Positions 27,428 through 36,882 of a stretch of DNA of 64,000 nucleotides are shown here, one piece after another; within the stretch, counting starts at the first letter, position 1, and each line of letters starts with the position of its first letter. This stretch comes from DATFVJ01 sp963826515 (GTDB lineage Bacteria > Actinomycetota > Actinomycetes > Streptosporangiales > Streptosporangiaceae): the NCBI GenBank assembly GCA_963826515.1, contig CAWGXI010000002.1, positions 124,001 through 188,000 of the forward strand. The letters run 5' to 3'. The notes under the pieces were generated by a model that made no database searches, was not told the DNA's origin, and was given only the letters and a program-made list of their open reading frames with translations. The translations under genes and the position numbers were made by a program.

Positions 27428-27710
27428 CCGTAGCGCTGATCACCGAGGCCGACGCGAACCCCAGCGGGACCGCGTGCCTCGCGCCGCTCGGTGTCCAACC
27501 GGGGCAGGTAGCGGAAATCAGGTCTGACAGCTACCGGATTCACACCCTCGCTGGCCTGACGACATGCTGCGCCCCGGCGCCGCCGACACATCCCGCTGTC
27601 TCGGTGATCTCCCCGGAACCGATGATGACCCGATTGCCTTCGGCACCAACCCCGGACGGCTGCTATCGCTGCGAGCAGGCATCGAGGACATTAACGGGAT
27701 CCGAGCATGA
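27424..27710 (+). pseudogene. Small coupled protein of unknown function, frameshifted
   Basis: GTG 27424 overlaps the transporter stop by GTGA. The frame reads VTVALITEADANPSGTACLA, then SDSYRIHTLAGL; after a shift near 27553 another frame continues DDMLRPGAADTSRCLGDLPG, then a Gly/Asp-rich stretch and RAGIEDINGIRA to TGA 27710. The joined protein has about 95 residues, no membrane helix and no family I recognise. The tight overlap suggests it belonged to the nar-transporter transcript. Bases 27711-27826 hold no supported gene. Confidence 0.45.
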
Positions 27711-27826
27711 CTGCGGCGCCCATGTCCGTGACACCGCTCGGGCCAGGCACCCGAGCAGGGTGTCATGGCACCTGCTACACGGTCTTGTTGTCGCCGGCAA
27801 CCGGCCGGTAAGACCGACTCCCGGGG

Positions 27827-28252
27827 ATGTGCATGGAAACTGTCGCTGACGTGATGGTGCGCCACCCGAAACTCTGTCATGAGGACAATACGGTTGGCGA
27901 CGTTCGCCAGCTCTTCGCCGACGATCACGTGCACGCCGTCCTGATCATGTCCGGTACCCGGCTGCTCACCGTAATTGACCGTGCCGACCTCGGCCCGGAG
28001 GCGGCCGACTCGACGTCGGCTGCGCGGCTTGGCCGTCTGAGCGGGCGGGTGATCGCGCCGACGGCGCGGTCGGATACCGCGCTGCAGCAGATGATCGCGG
28101 CCAGGCGTCGCCGGCTTGCCGTTGTCAGGCCGGATGGCACGCTGCTCGGCCTGCTATGCCTCAAGCGCAGCAGCAGCGGTTTCTGCTCGGACGAAAACAT
28201 CCGCCAGCGGCAACGTGAACACCTCCAGCAGCGGATCACCGGAGCCCAGTGA
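27827..28252 (+). CDS. CBS-domain protein
   Basis: The 141-residue protein consists of a pair of CBS motifs: ETVADVMVRHPKLCHEDNTV, then a VHAVLIM strand and LTVIDRADL; the second ends RRLAVVRPDGTLLGLLCL. CBS pairs bind adenine nucleotides in the cytoplasm and often sense energy state. The size and position near nitrate reductase recall the hypoxic response protein Hrp1 of mycobacteria (inference). ATG 27827 and ATG 27833 are both possible starts. Confidence 0.8.
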   Translation: MCMETVADVMVRHPKLCHEDNTVGDVRQLFADDHVHAVLIMSGTRLLTVIDRADLGPEAADSTSAARLGRLSGRVIAPTARSDTALQQMIAARRRRLAVVRPDGTLLGLLCLKRSSSGFCSDENIRQRQREHLQQRITGAQ

Positions 28253-28513
28253 CCGGGCTGCGGGCACTCGGGCACCCAGCAGACCGGCTTGACCCGGTTT
28301 GCTGTTCGCTCTCCGGCCACGGGCAGTCCGCGTGTTCATGCGGGCGATCGGCCACAGTGGGGGGGACAGGCTGTGTGAGGCACGACCCAGCAGGCGTGAT
28401 CACGGCGAGCGCTTGGTTCGGTCCCGTGATGCCGGGCTGGCTTTCGACCGAGGGCGCCTCTTCCCGGCTCGTGCGGTCACGCGGCGTGTTCTGGCCGGAG
28501 TCGTCAGGGGCCG

Positions 28514-28817
28514 ACCTGCCCGGCCACGGCTACGACTACCGCACCACCATCGCGCCCTGGTTCCGCGGGCCGTTCACCGGGTCGCCCGACGTGCACGTGG
28601 CTGGCCGTGTCCGCCTCCGCCCCGGTCATCTACCAGGTGCACGCCACCGCCGCCTGGGCGATCTGGGCGGTCTGGCCGTTCAGCAGGCTCGTGCACACCT
28701 GGAGCTACCCGCTGTGGTACCTGTGGCGGCCCTACATCGTCTCGCGCAGCCGCCGCCCCGCCCGCAGAGCCCGGCACAAGCGGCCGGCGCTGGCGCAAGA
28801 TCGGCGTGCCCTACTAA
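28514..28817 (+). pseudogene. Relic of a second narI (3' end), frameshifted
   Basis: The DNA resembles the last 100 codons of narI at 25960-26264: GHGYDYRTTIAPWFRG in one frame, then SAPVIYQVHATAAWAIWAVW with RLVHTWSYPLWYLWRPYIV in a second, then GRRWRKIGVPY and a stop in a third. The differences are scattered, so it is an old or imported copy, not a recent duplication. It indicates that another nar operon or a partial duplication once existed here. Confidence 0.85.
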
Positions 28818-28861
28818 CCCCGGTACCGCGCCGCTGACCGGCCGCGGCTCCGGCGACCGTA

Positions 28862-29209
28862 TCAGTGACGGCTGGCCTGCGATGCCTTGCTGACCGTCAG
28901 CAGGACAGCTGAGTCCTCAACCGCCTCCAGGGCGTGCCGGGTGCCCGGCACGATCAGCAAGTCGCCGGAGCGGCCTTCCCAGGCCACCTCCCCCGCCGTC
29001 AGCCGGACCCGGCCGCGCAACACCTGCACCGTGGCCTCGCCAGGGCTCTCGTGCTCGTCCAGGGATGAGCCCGCGGTCAGGGCGAGCACCGTCTGGCGCA
29101 GCGCGTGCTCGTGGCCACCGTACACCGTCTCGGCGCTGCGCCCGCTCGCAGCGGCAGCAGCCAGCTTGGCCTGCGCCCGGACGATGGCATCCAGCGAGAA
29201 CTTTTCCAT
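28862..29209 (-). CDS. Cupin-domain protein
   Basis: The 115-residue protein from ATG 29209 has a single cupin barrel. The pattern ALTAGSSLDEHESPGEATVQ (motif 1, with His and Glu), VLRGRVRLTAG, and SGDLLIVPGTRHALEAVEDS (motif 2, with His) is clear. Such small cupins bind a metal and are often encoded beside respiratory or redox genes; the reaction is unknown. Confidence 0.85.
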   Translation of the reverse strand: MEKFSLDAIVRAQAKLAAAAASGRSAETVYGGHEHALRQTVLALTAGSSLDEHESPGEATVQVLRGRVRLTAGEVAWEGRSGDLLIVPGTRHALEAVEDSAVLLTVSKASQASRH

Positions 29210-29425
29210 GCGCGCAGTCTCCCGGCCCGCCCGGCCGGCGGGCAAGCCGATCACCAGCGCGCTGGGCGCACCTGCGGGCTCGCAGACCCCCGGAGCCCGT
29301 GTGTGGTGACAGCCACGCGTAGAGACAGGCAGTGCCACAGCACGATCCGGGCTGCCGCAGTTTGGCCCGGTCGGCTGCCCGCACCGCGTTCGTGGTCTTC
29401 CGGCCGGCACGAGCGCCCGCAGGCA

Positions 29426-29899
29426 TCAGCCGACCGGGCGGGTCAGCAGACCACCAGCTTGCGAGCGGACCGCCTCGGCTGCTTCCCAGTCCGCGGCCCC
29501 CAACGTTGCCAGCGCGGCCGGGAAGACACCGTCTTGCTCCTTGAGGATGTGCTCCCGCAATAGCGTCAGCGCCTCGGCGAACCGCGCCGGCCAGGCCGGA
29601 TCGTCCGGAGTACCCGCCGCCGCCTCACCCAGTGCCGCCTCCACGCGCCGGTGCTCCGCCTTCAGGCCAGCAACGTGATCCGGGAAATCGGCCGTCAGGG
29701 CAGGGAACAACCCGCGCTCCTCGACTTCGGTGTGCGGTCCGAGAATAGCTGCGATCTGCCGGGCCAGGCCGGCCATCCGCGCCGTGTCGGAGACAGCATG
29801 CGCGGCCCTCGTCTCACCGATCATGTTGACCACGAGATCATGTTCGCGGGTCAGCTCGTCGATCGTGGCCAGAGCCTGGCAGCCGCAGTACTCGCACAT
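29426..29899 (-). CDS. Hemerythrin-like (HHE) domain protein
   Basis: The 157-residue protein starts at ATG 29899 with a Cys-rich MCEYCGCQA. A four-helix HHE pattern follows: ELTREHDLVVNMI, then GPHTEVEERGLFPAL, AEHRRVEAAL and LREHILKEQDGVFPAAL, supplying the histidines and glutamates for a di-iron site. It may bind oxygen or NO in the cytoplasm. It lies between the cupin and flavoprotein genes, all on the minus strand, fitting a low-oxygen role (inference). Confidence 0.88.
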   Translation of the reverse strand: MCEYCGCQALATIDELTREHDLVVNMIGETRAAHAVSDTARMAGLARQIAAILGPHTEVEERGLFPALTADFPDHVAGLKAEHRRVEAALGEAAAGTPDDPAWPARFAEALTLLREHILKEQDGVFPAALATLGAADWEAAEAVRSQAGGLLTRPVG

Positions 29900-29974
29900 G
29901 TGATCTCCGTTCCCGGAACTGCCGTGCTCAGGCGCCAGGTGAGCGGCAGCCAGCAGGCAAACCCCCGCCATCCA

Positions 29975-30526
29975 TCATGACCGCGGGAAGGCTCGCTCAG
30001 TAGGGACCTTGGCCCCGTCATCCGATGCTGCCACCAGGACAAGACGCGTGCAGTTCGCCAGCCGCGCCGCCGCCAGTGCGGGGCGGGTGCGGTTCGAGCC
30101 CACCGGCGCCGAGCAGGATGTGCACGCCTTCGCCGCGGAGGGATTCGACGCTGCGGCGGAACGGGCACGGCTAGCCAGTGCCGAGTTGACGAAGGGAAGG
30201 ACCACGATCGGGGTGTCAAGGCCGCTGATCTCCGCCAGCACGCCCAGGGCGTAAGTGTCGCTGATGCCCTGCGCCCACTTGTTGATCGTGTTGCAGGTCG
30301 CCGGAGCGACCACGATGGCGTCCGGTATATGCGACCTGGGCGCGCCCGGCGTGCTGTACTGGCTTTTGACCGGGCTGCCGGTCTGCTGCTCGACAGCGGC
30401 CTGGTCGAAGAAATCCAGGGCCGCGGGGGTGGCGATGACCTGCACTGTCCAGCCACGCTCCTGCGCCAGCGTGATGAACGAGCCGATCGCCTTGGCGGGC
30501 CCTACGGCGCACACGATGACCGACAT
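29975..30526 (-). pseudogene. Flavoprotein (HFCD/Dfp-like), frameshifted C-terminus
   Basis: From ATG 30526 the frame encodes a flavodoxin-like fold: SVIVCAVGPAKAIGSFI, the ALDFFDQAAV helix, and DAIVVAPATCNTINKWAQGI, the FMN-binding PATxNT-type motif of HFCD flavoproteins. Then LPFVNSALASR leads to a shift near 30170, after which another frame gives FRRSVESLRGEGVHILLGAG and EPHPPRTGGG. The joined protein resembles known family members of about 190 residues. The C-terminal reading as it stands is not native. Upstream (30560-30575) is a GTCCC-T-GGGAC palindrome. Confidence 0.7.
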
Positions 30527-31640
30527 GACCCGGTTAAAATTACAGTCCCCTCCGTCCCTGGGACGCCGGGCTGGTTTTTCAGGCTGCGGCGCGTCCGGCT
30601 GGTCCGCGTGGCCGCCGGACGCGGCCTGGCCAGGGTTGCGGCGGGTCGCGCACTGCCTGCGCGTTCTCCCCGTCCGGGGTATTCCGGTGTCGGCAGGTAT
30701 ACGCGACGGAACCCGGACTAGCTGATGGTGCGGAATGGCCACCGGGCTCGGATTTCGCGGCTGGGTTCTCTCGGGGCGGGGCCGTGATGGCAGCGGCGGC
30801 CCGGGACCGGGCCGGTGCCCGGCGGCGATGCGGCGGCCCGCCGCGACCGGACGGCGGTGGCGGGGGTGGCGGTGATGGTAGCGGGACTTCAGGCGCGGCG
30901 ACGAGTCCACGGGCGCAGCCAGATGCTCAGCCGGGGCTGGCCGGGGCGCGGGGCAGCCCAGGTTGTCAGGAGGGGCGGCGCTCATGCGGGTGGGCGCCCG
31001 GCGCGGCGTCATCCGGCGGGCGGTGGCCGGCTCGTTGTAGGAACCGGACGATCATTGGCAATCGCGGTTCGCCGACCAGCGGCGTTGTGACCTGTGAGCA
31101 ATGATGCCTCGCTCGCGTTCCGGATGATCATGAGCAATCGGGCGCGGGTCGGGACCGACTCGCGAGTACGGATGCTGTGACGGCTTCCGGAGCAGTTACC
31201 GAGAGCTACCCGTTGTCGTCCAGCCCAGGCGATCAGCGACGACGGGAATTACCACGCTACGTAACCGATGGCCTCAGGAACGAGTGCGCGAGATCCGCCG
31301 CTATGCGCGGCAACCTGGTTGCCCAGACGACTGGCTCGCGCCGCGCCGAACTGGATGTTCTGCGTCCGGTCACTCCCGCAGCCCAACGGCCCTGCCAACG
31401 CTTTGGATCTGCCGGTGAGCGCGCACACTCGCCGCGACGGGCCTGGCTGTCGCTCCACCGGGCGATCAGTGGCTGCGGCGATCCGGTCAGCCACGAGGAC
31501 CGGGCTTAACGTCCGGTCCGGGACGCGCTGCCCCGCGTCCCCGGCTCAGGTCGATGCGCAGATCCGCGTTGTCAGACCGCCGCCAAGGCAGGTCCTGCTC
31601 TAGCGCTGCGGGTCGCCTTCGATCAGACGCAGTCGGGACA
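30527..31640. other. Intergenic stretch of 1.1 kb with an imperfect direct repeat
   Basis: No coding region is supported: the open frames show no family features and unlikely composition. CCGGACGATCATTGGCAATCG (written in part: CCGGACGATCATTGGCAATC) at 31044-31064 recurs with three mismatches at 31120-31140. These may be remnants of an element end. The bases up to 30726 contain only antisense-like open frames. Confidence 0.5.
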
Positions 31641-32006
31641 TCACCGTCGGCCATCAGCCTGGCGGAGCATCGCGTCGAGTTCGGGGTCGGCCCCGATCTC
31701 CCGGACCTCTTGCGCGCAGCGGCAGGCGATGGCGATCTTGGCAGCCCACTGCAGCGCCTCCTCGCGTGAGGGCACCTCGACGAGCGTGAATCCGCCGATG
31801 GCCTCCGGGTACGGGCCGTCGGTGACCGCCCCGTCGGTGGCCACGATGCTCGCCGGCTGGTTTTCCAGCCCGCCGGCGGACACGTACACGCCGGCGTTGA
31901 TAGCCTCCTGGACCGTCGCGTGCGCGGCCCTGGCCACGGCGGGCGCGTCCTCGTCGGGGATATGGTCCATCGCGTGGGCACCGAACGAGATCAGGTACTG
32001 CGTCAT
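31641..32006 (-). CDS. YCII-domain (DGPF-type) protein
   Basis: The 121-residue protein from ATG 32006 starts MTQYLISFGAHAMDHIPDED and continues with GVYVSAGGLENQPASIVA, DGAVTDGPYPEAIGGFTLVE and EALQWAAKIA. The DGPYPE block is the hallmark of the DGPF/YCII family, small alpha/beta-barrel proteins often encoded with ECF sigma factors. The function is unknown. No sigma factor gene is present here. Confidence 0.85.
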   Translation of the reverse strand: MTQYLISFGAHAMDHIPDEDAPAVARAAHATVQEAINAGVYVSAGGLENQPASIVATDGAVTDGPYPEAIGGFTLVEVPSREEALQWAAKIAIACRCAQEVREIGADPELDAMLRQADGRR

Positions 32007-32907
32007 CCACGACTCCGTTGTCCCGGCGGCCTGCTCCGGCCGTGTCTGACTCACAGACGAACGACTCGCCCGGATCCCATCGTTTTGCCAGAAGAAATTT
32101 CTCACGGTTCCCCGCCGTTCGATCCCGCGAGCGTCATGTGACCCGTGTTCGCGGAGATCATCGCCGCTGCCGCCGACTACGAGCAGTCCAACCGCACTCA
32201 TCTAATGCCGCGATAGTAGCGTCAGTTCGGTTATGCCGCCGCGCAGAACTGGGGCATCTGCTCACAGGTGCCGTGCCGTGGCAGACCGAGCGTCGACCGC
32301 GAATATTCGGCGTTCGCGCGCGTGTTTAGTAAAGATGCGACGCAGAGAACAGCGACTACGTTGATCACCACGCCATGCATGAGTATGTCCAAACGCGCAT
32401 AAGCATCCGACAGGGATGCGCACTACTTTCGGCATGAGCGGTCAACCGGAACACGCGCGGCGGCTCGCCCATGCAGAACGACCTGATCTGTGCAGCCAAC
32501 CGCGTCCACTACCGAACCGCTGATTCCGCCCTCAGACACAATTAGGCGGATCTAGTGCGCCCACGCCATTGAAGCCCGGTCACGATTCGTGACGACGTAA
32601 TCATCTCCGGTCAGCCGCTCCAGGTAACCGACGGAACGGTTCCGGCGGCCACCGGCAAGGCGTCAAGGCGCTTCGCGCCCGCCTGCGTTGCCCTGACCCA
32701 GGCTCGTCGCGGCCTGGTCGGGCGGCCGGGGGCGGCCGTTGCGGTCACGATGAAGATCACCGCGTAAGGTTAGCGTTCCTGCGGATTCGGCCGAGCCAGT
32801 CCGATACCCCATGTGCATCGGGAGTGGCGTTCTGTTCGCAATTAGTGGCGCATCGCGTATGACCATGCGTCTGGTCAACCCACCTACCCCGGGCAGGGTC
32901 GCAGTCG
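32007..32907. other. Intergenic stretch of 0.9 kb
   Basis: No gene is supported. Base composition from about 32060 to 32560 is less GC-rich than the surroundings, suggesting foreign or non-coding DNA. A TGCATGAGTATG motif at 32376-32387, followed by GCGCATAAGCATCC, belongs to the dispersed palindrome family described in the findings. Confidence 0.5.
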
Positions 32908-33297
32908 TCACGAGGTTGGAGACCGCGGGACCGGGGCGGGCTGGATGAGGTTGGGGTCGAAGCGGTACCAGCCGTCGGTGCTGCCGTGGCCGTTGTTCAT
33001 GTACTCGATGTGGCACAGCCAGGCGTCGCCGGATTGCAGCCAGGCGCGCAGAATGCCGAACCGGCCGCGGCCGGCGATGGTGATCAGCACGGGCTTGAAG
33101 CAGGGGCGGTACCTGCCGGTCTCCGGCCGCAGCTCGCGCTCGTCCGGCGGCGGGACTTCCTCGGCGTTCGGTGACATCTCCCCGATCTCGGACGCGAAAT
33201 CGTGTAACTGTTCGAATGTTAGGCGCTGGGGCTGAGCCGGGGCAACACCCTGCCGATCTTGCTGTCCGCGGCCGGTCGCCGCATTCAGCGACTGCAA
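32908..33297 (-). CDS. Hypothetical protein, 129 residues
   Basis: The product has a polar N-terminus, a helix LTFEQLHDFASEIGEM, and a beta-rich C-terminal half: CFKPVLITIAGRGRFGILRA, then GDAWLCHIEYMNNGHG and DGWYRFDPNLI. I do not recognise the family. The strong beta pattern with conserved-looking Trp/Tyr residues argues for a real protein. It is divergent from the regulator gene at 33424, with 126 bases between them. Confidence 0.5.
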   Translation of the reverse strand: MQSLNAATGRGQQDRQGVAPAQPQRLTFEQLHDFASEIGEMSPNAEEVPPPDERELRPETGRYRPCFKPVLITIAGRGRFGILRAWLQSGDAWLCHIEYMNNGHGSTDGWYRFDPNLIQPAPVPRSPTS

Positions 33298-33371
33298 TGG
33301 CTACAGGTCGTCTTGGGCAACGCACCCGTGAACCTTGTGAACTTCCACATGACCGGCTTCAGCGCGATCAA

Positions 33372-33400
33372 TTGACCTTTGTAAGCGTTACGGTGCGATA
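33372..33400 (+). promoter_or_regulatory. Promoter candidate for the 33424 regulator
   Basis: TTGACC at 33372-33377 is followed 17 bases later by GCGATA at 33395-33400. A small inverted repeat GTAA-GCG-TTAC (33381-33391) lies in the spacer and could be an operator. A ribosome binding site GGAGG is at 33415-33419. Confidence 0.3.
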
Positions 33401-33423
33401 GGGGGAAGACGGTGGGAGGTGTG

Positions 33424-34844
33424 ATGAGCGAGGCGCGGATGTCGCTCGCGGAGCTGCTCCGGCTGGCCGACTGGGGACCGCGGCAGCTGGTGACTGCAAT
33501 CAACTCCCGGCTGTCCAGCCAGGGGCGCGACAGGCTGCGGCTCGATCCCACCGCAGGTTACGCGTGGGTGCGGCGCGGCTTCCGGCCCCGTGTGCCGATC
33601 CCGGACATCGCCGCCGCTGTACTCACCGACCGCCTCGGCTTCACGGTTACCCCGGCTCAGTTGTGGCCGGGACGCCGGGAACCCGGTGGTCTGCAACGGA
33701 GCGCCGCCGACGACCTCGATGGCGTTACCCACATCGACGACTTCGCCCGCGAGCTGAATCAGCTCAGCACCATCGCCGCGACACCGCAGAGTCCGATCGC
33801 TGAAGCATCGGGCGCAGACCTGAACGCTGCTGTTCTCGACCAGTTAAGCGGCGCCGTGCTCGTCGCCCGCAACCGCCTCGGCCACGAGTACGTGCTACCC
33901 GAGCAGGTGGACCTGATCTCGTCGCATGTCGCCGCGTTGCGGCGCCTGGATGACCGGCACGGCGGCGGAGCGCTGAGCCTGCGGTACGTCACAGCGGAGT
34001 TAAGGAGCGTCGTCGACCTCGTCGAGTACGCCAACTACGGCCCGGAAGTCGGCAAGCGCCTTCTGACCACCGTCGCCGATCTTGCGCAGCTGCTGGGCTG
34101 GCTGCACTTCGACTCCAGCCGGTACGGCGCGGCGGAGCGGTACCTGTTGCTCAGCGTCGGTATCTCGCGGACGCTGGGCGCGTCCGACCGCACCGCCAAT
34201 GCCATCGGCATGCTCAGCTACGTTTCGGCGTTTGCCGGGCACGGTCCACAAGCGGTCCGGCTCGCTGAAGCAGCGGAATGCGAATGCGGAAAGGGCAATC
34301 CCGTGCTTCGCTCACGGCTCTTGGGCCGGGAGGCCACGGCTGCGGCGGCCAACGGCGACCTTGCGAGGTTCCGCCGCCAGTCCGAAGAGGCCGCCAGCTT
34401 GCTCCACGGACGGGGATCAGGTGACGCCCCGTCATTCTTGTACTACCTCGCGCCCGAGCAACTCGCGGCTGAGGCGGGGCAGGGCCTGGTCGTCCTGGCC
34501 GAGGGAACAACGGCGAACCGCGGCCGGCTGCTGTCCGAGGCGATCGAGGCGCTCAGCGGGGCGGTCTCCGTGCTGGCTGCGCCGGACCCTGCGCAGGGTG
34601 GACCGGCGTATCCGCGCTCGGCTTTGTTGCACACGACGTTCCTTGCCCGCGCCTACCTTCTGCGCGGTGAGCTGGCTGAGGCCGTGACGGCGATGCGAGT
34701 GGGGCTCGACCTGCTCGCGCAGGTGCAGTCGCCGCGCGGCGGAACTACTTGCGGGGGTTGCGGCCTGCGCTGGCCCGCCGGTCCCGTGCCGGCGTGGTCC
34801 GAGAGTTCCTACCGGAGTTCGATGAGGCATTATCGCCTGTATGA
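33424..34844 (+). pseudogene. HTH/TPR-like transcriptional regulator, frameshifted near the C-terminus
   Basis: ATG 33424 follows GGAGG. The N-terminus reads SLAELLRLADWGPRQLVTAI, then RLDPTAGYAWVRRGFRP and IPDIAAAVLTDRLGF, a plausible DNA-binding domain as in actinomycete XRE/TPR regulators. About 300 residues of helical repeats follow (LGWLHFDSSRYGAAERYLLL, AGHGPQAVRLAEAAE, ARAYLLRGELAEAVTAM). Near 34738 the frame shifts; the alternate frame gives YLRGLRPALARRSRAGVVRE with a final FLPEFDEALSPV and a stop at 34842-34844. That stop overlaps the next gene (ATGA), supporting it as the true end. Partner and targets are unknown. Confidence 0.65.
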
Positions 34845-35398
34845 CGACCGGTCCCAGTGACTCCGCCGCCTCGGCTGACAGAACGGACCGCGTCGAGATC
34901 CTCGAACGCGACTTCGACCATCCGGATGCCATCGGGCTGCTTCGCACCTTCTACGATGAGCAGCTCGAGCGGTACGGCTTCGCCGACCCCATCGCGGTGA
35001 ACCCCCTCGACTACGCTGCCCCGAACGGCGTATTCGCCGTTGTGTACCAGCGTGGCGCTGGGGTTGGTTGCGGGGGTTATCGCTGGTTCGACCATGTGAC
35101 CGGCACGATCGAGATTAAGAAGACCTACGTAGTGCCCGCACTGCGCGGCCGTGAGATCGGTCGTGGCCTGCTGTCCTGGCTCGAACACCACGCCGTCGCG
35201 AAAGGGGCGCGGCGGGCAATTTTGGAGACCGGTGCACGTAATGCCGCAGCCTTGCGCCTCTTCACCAGCGTCGGTTATCAGCCCACTGAACCTTATGTCC
35301 ATGGCCGCGATCCGGCGATCAACCGCGCCTTCGTCAAGTCACTCACCGAGCCGAACGAGCCCCTGACCCGTGACCTGCCGCGATCCATCGTCCGATAA
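34841..35398 (+). CDS. GNAT-family N-acetyltransferase
   Basis: The 185-residue protein has the GNAT core: VFAVVYQRGAGVGCGGYRWF, then TIEIKKTYVVPALRGREIGR with the acetyl-CoA loop (RGREIGRGLL), and ARRAILETGARNAAALRLF with the final VGYQPTEPY. It transfers an acetyl group from acetyl-CoA to an unknown amine. It is coupled to the upstream regulator by ATGA. Its 3' end overlaps the convergent epimerase gene by 56 bases. Confidence 0.88.
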   Translation: MTTGPSDSAASADRTDRVEILERDFDHPDAIGLLRTFYDEQLERYGFADPIAVNPLDYAAPNGVFAVVYQRGAGVGCGGYRWFDHVTGTIEIKKTYVVPALRGREIGRGLLSWLEHHAVAKGARRAILETGARNAAALRLFTSVGYQPTEPYVHGRDPAINRAFVKSLTEPNEPLTRDLPRSIVR

Positions 35399-36398
35399 GC
35401 GCCGCTTCCTTGCCAGGGTCGATCCCGTGCTCGTCGAAACGCTCGTGGCGCACCGGCCGGCCGCCGTCCCGAAGCCACGTCCAGGTGTCGTGAATCGTCT
35501 CCGCGAGCGGGCGGCAACGCAAACCGGCGGCCTCAGCCCGGCCGACGTTCATCCCCCACGGCGCCGCCGCGTCGCGCCACAGCGGCAACTCGGTCCACTG
35601 GGTCACACCCTCTTGAACCAGCCACTTTTCATCCACCCAGACGAGCTCGGCGGGGCGTTCGGCGACGTGGGCCGTTTCCTGAGTGCAGGCGCGCAGCATG
35701 TCACCATACGTCTGTGTTCCGGGCGTCGCGGCCACGTTGAACACGCCGTGCCCGCGCCGCTCGACCTGGTCTAGCAGGAACCGGGAAAGGTCCCGCACGT
35801 CGACCGGCTGGATACTCCGGTCCGGGGCGGGGGCGAGCACCCGGCCGCCGCGCCGCATGCGATCAAGCCACCAGGGCAGGCGGCCGATGTACTCGTAACG
35901 GCCCAGCACCACGTGAGGCCGCAGCACGAGCAGCCGCTCGGAGCCGAACGCGTTCCGGCAAGCTATTTCGCAACCCACCTTGAGCGGGCCGTACGCGTCC
36001 GGATCCCAGCTCCGCGTACCAGGATCGAAGTCGGGGTCGCCGTCCCACAGCGCCGAGTCCTCAGCTACAGGAACATGCGGCCAGTCGCGGTATACGGAGA
36101 TCGTCGAAAAGAAGACACAGCGTTCTGCGACGTCAGCAAGGATTTCCATCGAACATCGGACGACGGCCGGAATGCTGCCCGCGGCATCGACGACGACATC
36201 CCACGGGCCCTGCTCGGCGAGAGCCCGGACATCGCCATTGCGCTCCCTATCCCCCTGGACGAGTCGCGCGCCCGCGTGTGGCGAAGCTAGCGAGACGCCG
36301 CGGTTGAAGACCGTCACCTCATGCCCGCGCCCGACGGCGTCCTCCGCCATCACCATCCGTCCGACGAACCATGAGCCGCCCAGCACGAGCACCCGCAT
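35343..36398 (-). CDS. NAD-dependent epimerase/dehydratase-like protein (extended SDR)
   Basis: The 351-residue protein begins MRVLVLGGSWFVGRMV, a GGxxFxG Rossmann motif for NAD(P). VVVDAAGSIP follows near residue 70, and the Ser/Tyr region FFSTISVYRDW near residue 97. The Tyr-x-x-x-Lys pair (AYGPLKVGCE) near residue 137 is present, so it may be catalytic. IQPVDVRDLSRFLLD is the substrate-domain motif of this family. Substrate unknown; sugar nucleotides or flavonoid-type ketones are handled by relatives. Confidence 0.85.
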   Translation of the reverse strand: MRVLVLGGSWFVGRMVMAEDAVGRGHEVTVFNRGVSLASPHAGARLVQGDRERNGDVRALAEQGPWDVVVDAAGSIPAVVRCSMEILADVAERCVFFSTISVYRDWPHVPVAEDSALWDGDPDFDPGTRSWDPDAYGPLKVGCEIACRNAFGSERLLVLRPHVVLGRYEYIGRLPWWLDRMRRGGRVLAPAPDRSIQPVDVRDLSRFLLDQVERRGHGVFNVAATPGTQTYGDMLRACTQETAHVAERPAELVWVDEKWLVQEGVTQWTELPLWRDAAAPWGMNVGRAEAAGLRCRPLAETIHDTWTWLRDGGRPVRHERFDEHGIDPGKEAALIGRWIAAGHGSGARSAR

Positions 36399-36882
36399 CC
36401 GGCCATCTTGCCGCGCCGATCGACGCCGCTAGCGGATCGGCGCCCACGTTCACGCAATTCACTCCGCTTCGTTCAGGTTCCCACTGTTCACGACCCGCGG
36501 CCGTTCCGCTGGCGACCCGAAAGCTGTCGAGTGGTAATCGCTGAAGGCGCCGGACCGGTTGCGCCTTGATGACCCGGCCGGTTCTCCGTCGCCAGCTACT
36601 TAGCGCGGCCCAAGCAACCAGCCTGCCGACGGCATGCGGCGCCCGGTCAGCTGCGTCGCTCGCCGCGCAGTCGTTCGGAATCAGCGGCGGTCCCCCAGAG
36701 GCCAAGCGCACCACGCCAGCGCCTGTCGAATTATCACCCTCCGTGACAGCCGTTGCCCCAGCTTAATGGCCGTCATCCGGCAGATCCCGAAGGCCACACA
36801 TACGGGCTCAGCACAGGCAATTCGACGGAGTGTTGGCAGTTTCGTATGACGCTCGAGGCTGTGCCTGGGTCCGTATCCAGGG
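36399..36882. other. Intergenic stretch, 484 bp
   Basis: No gene is supported. It separates the start of the epimerase gene from the 3' end of the primase-fusion gene. No promoter or terminator is convincing. Confidence 0.5.
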
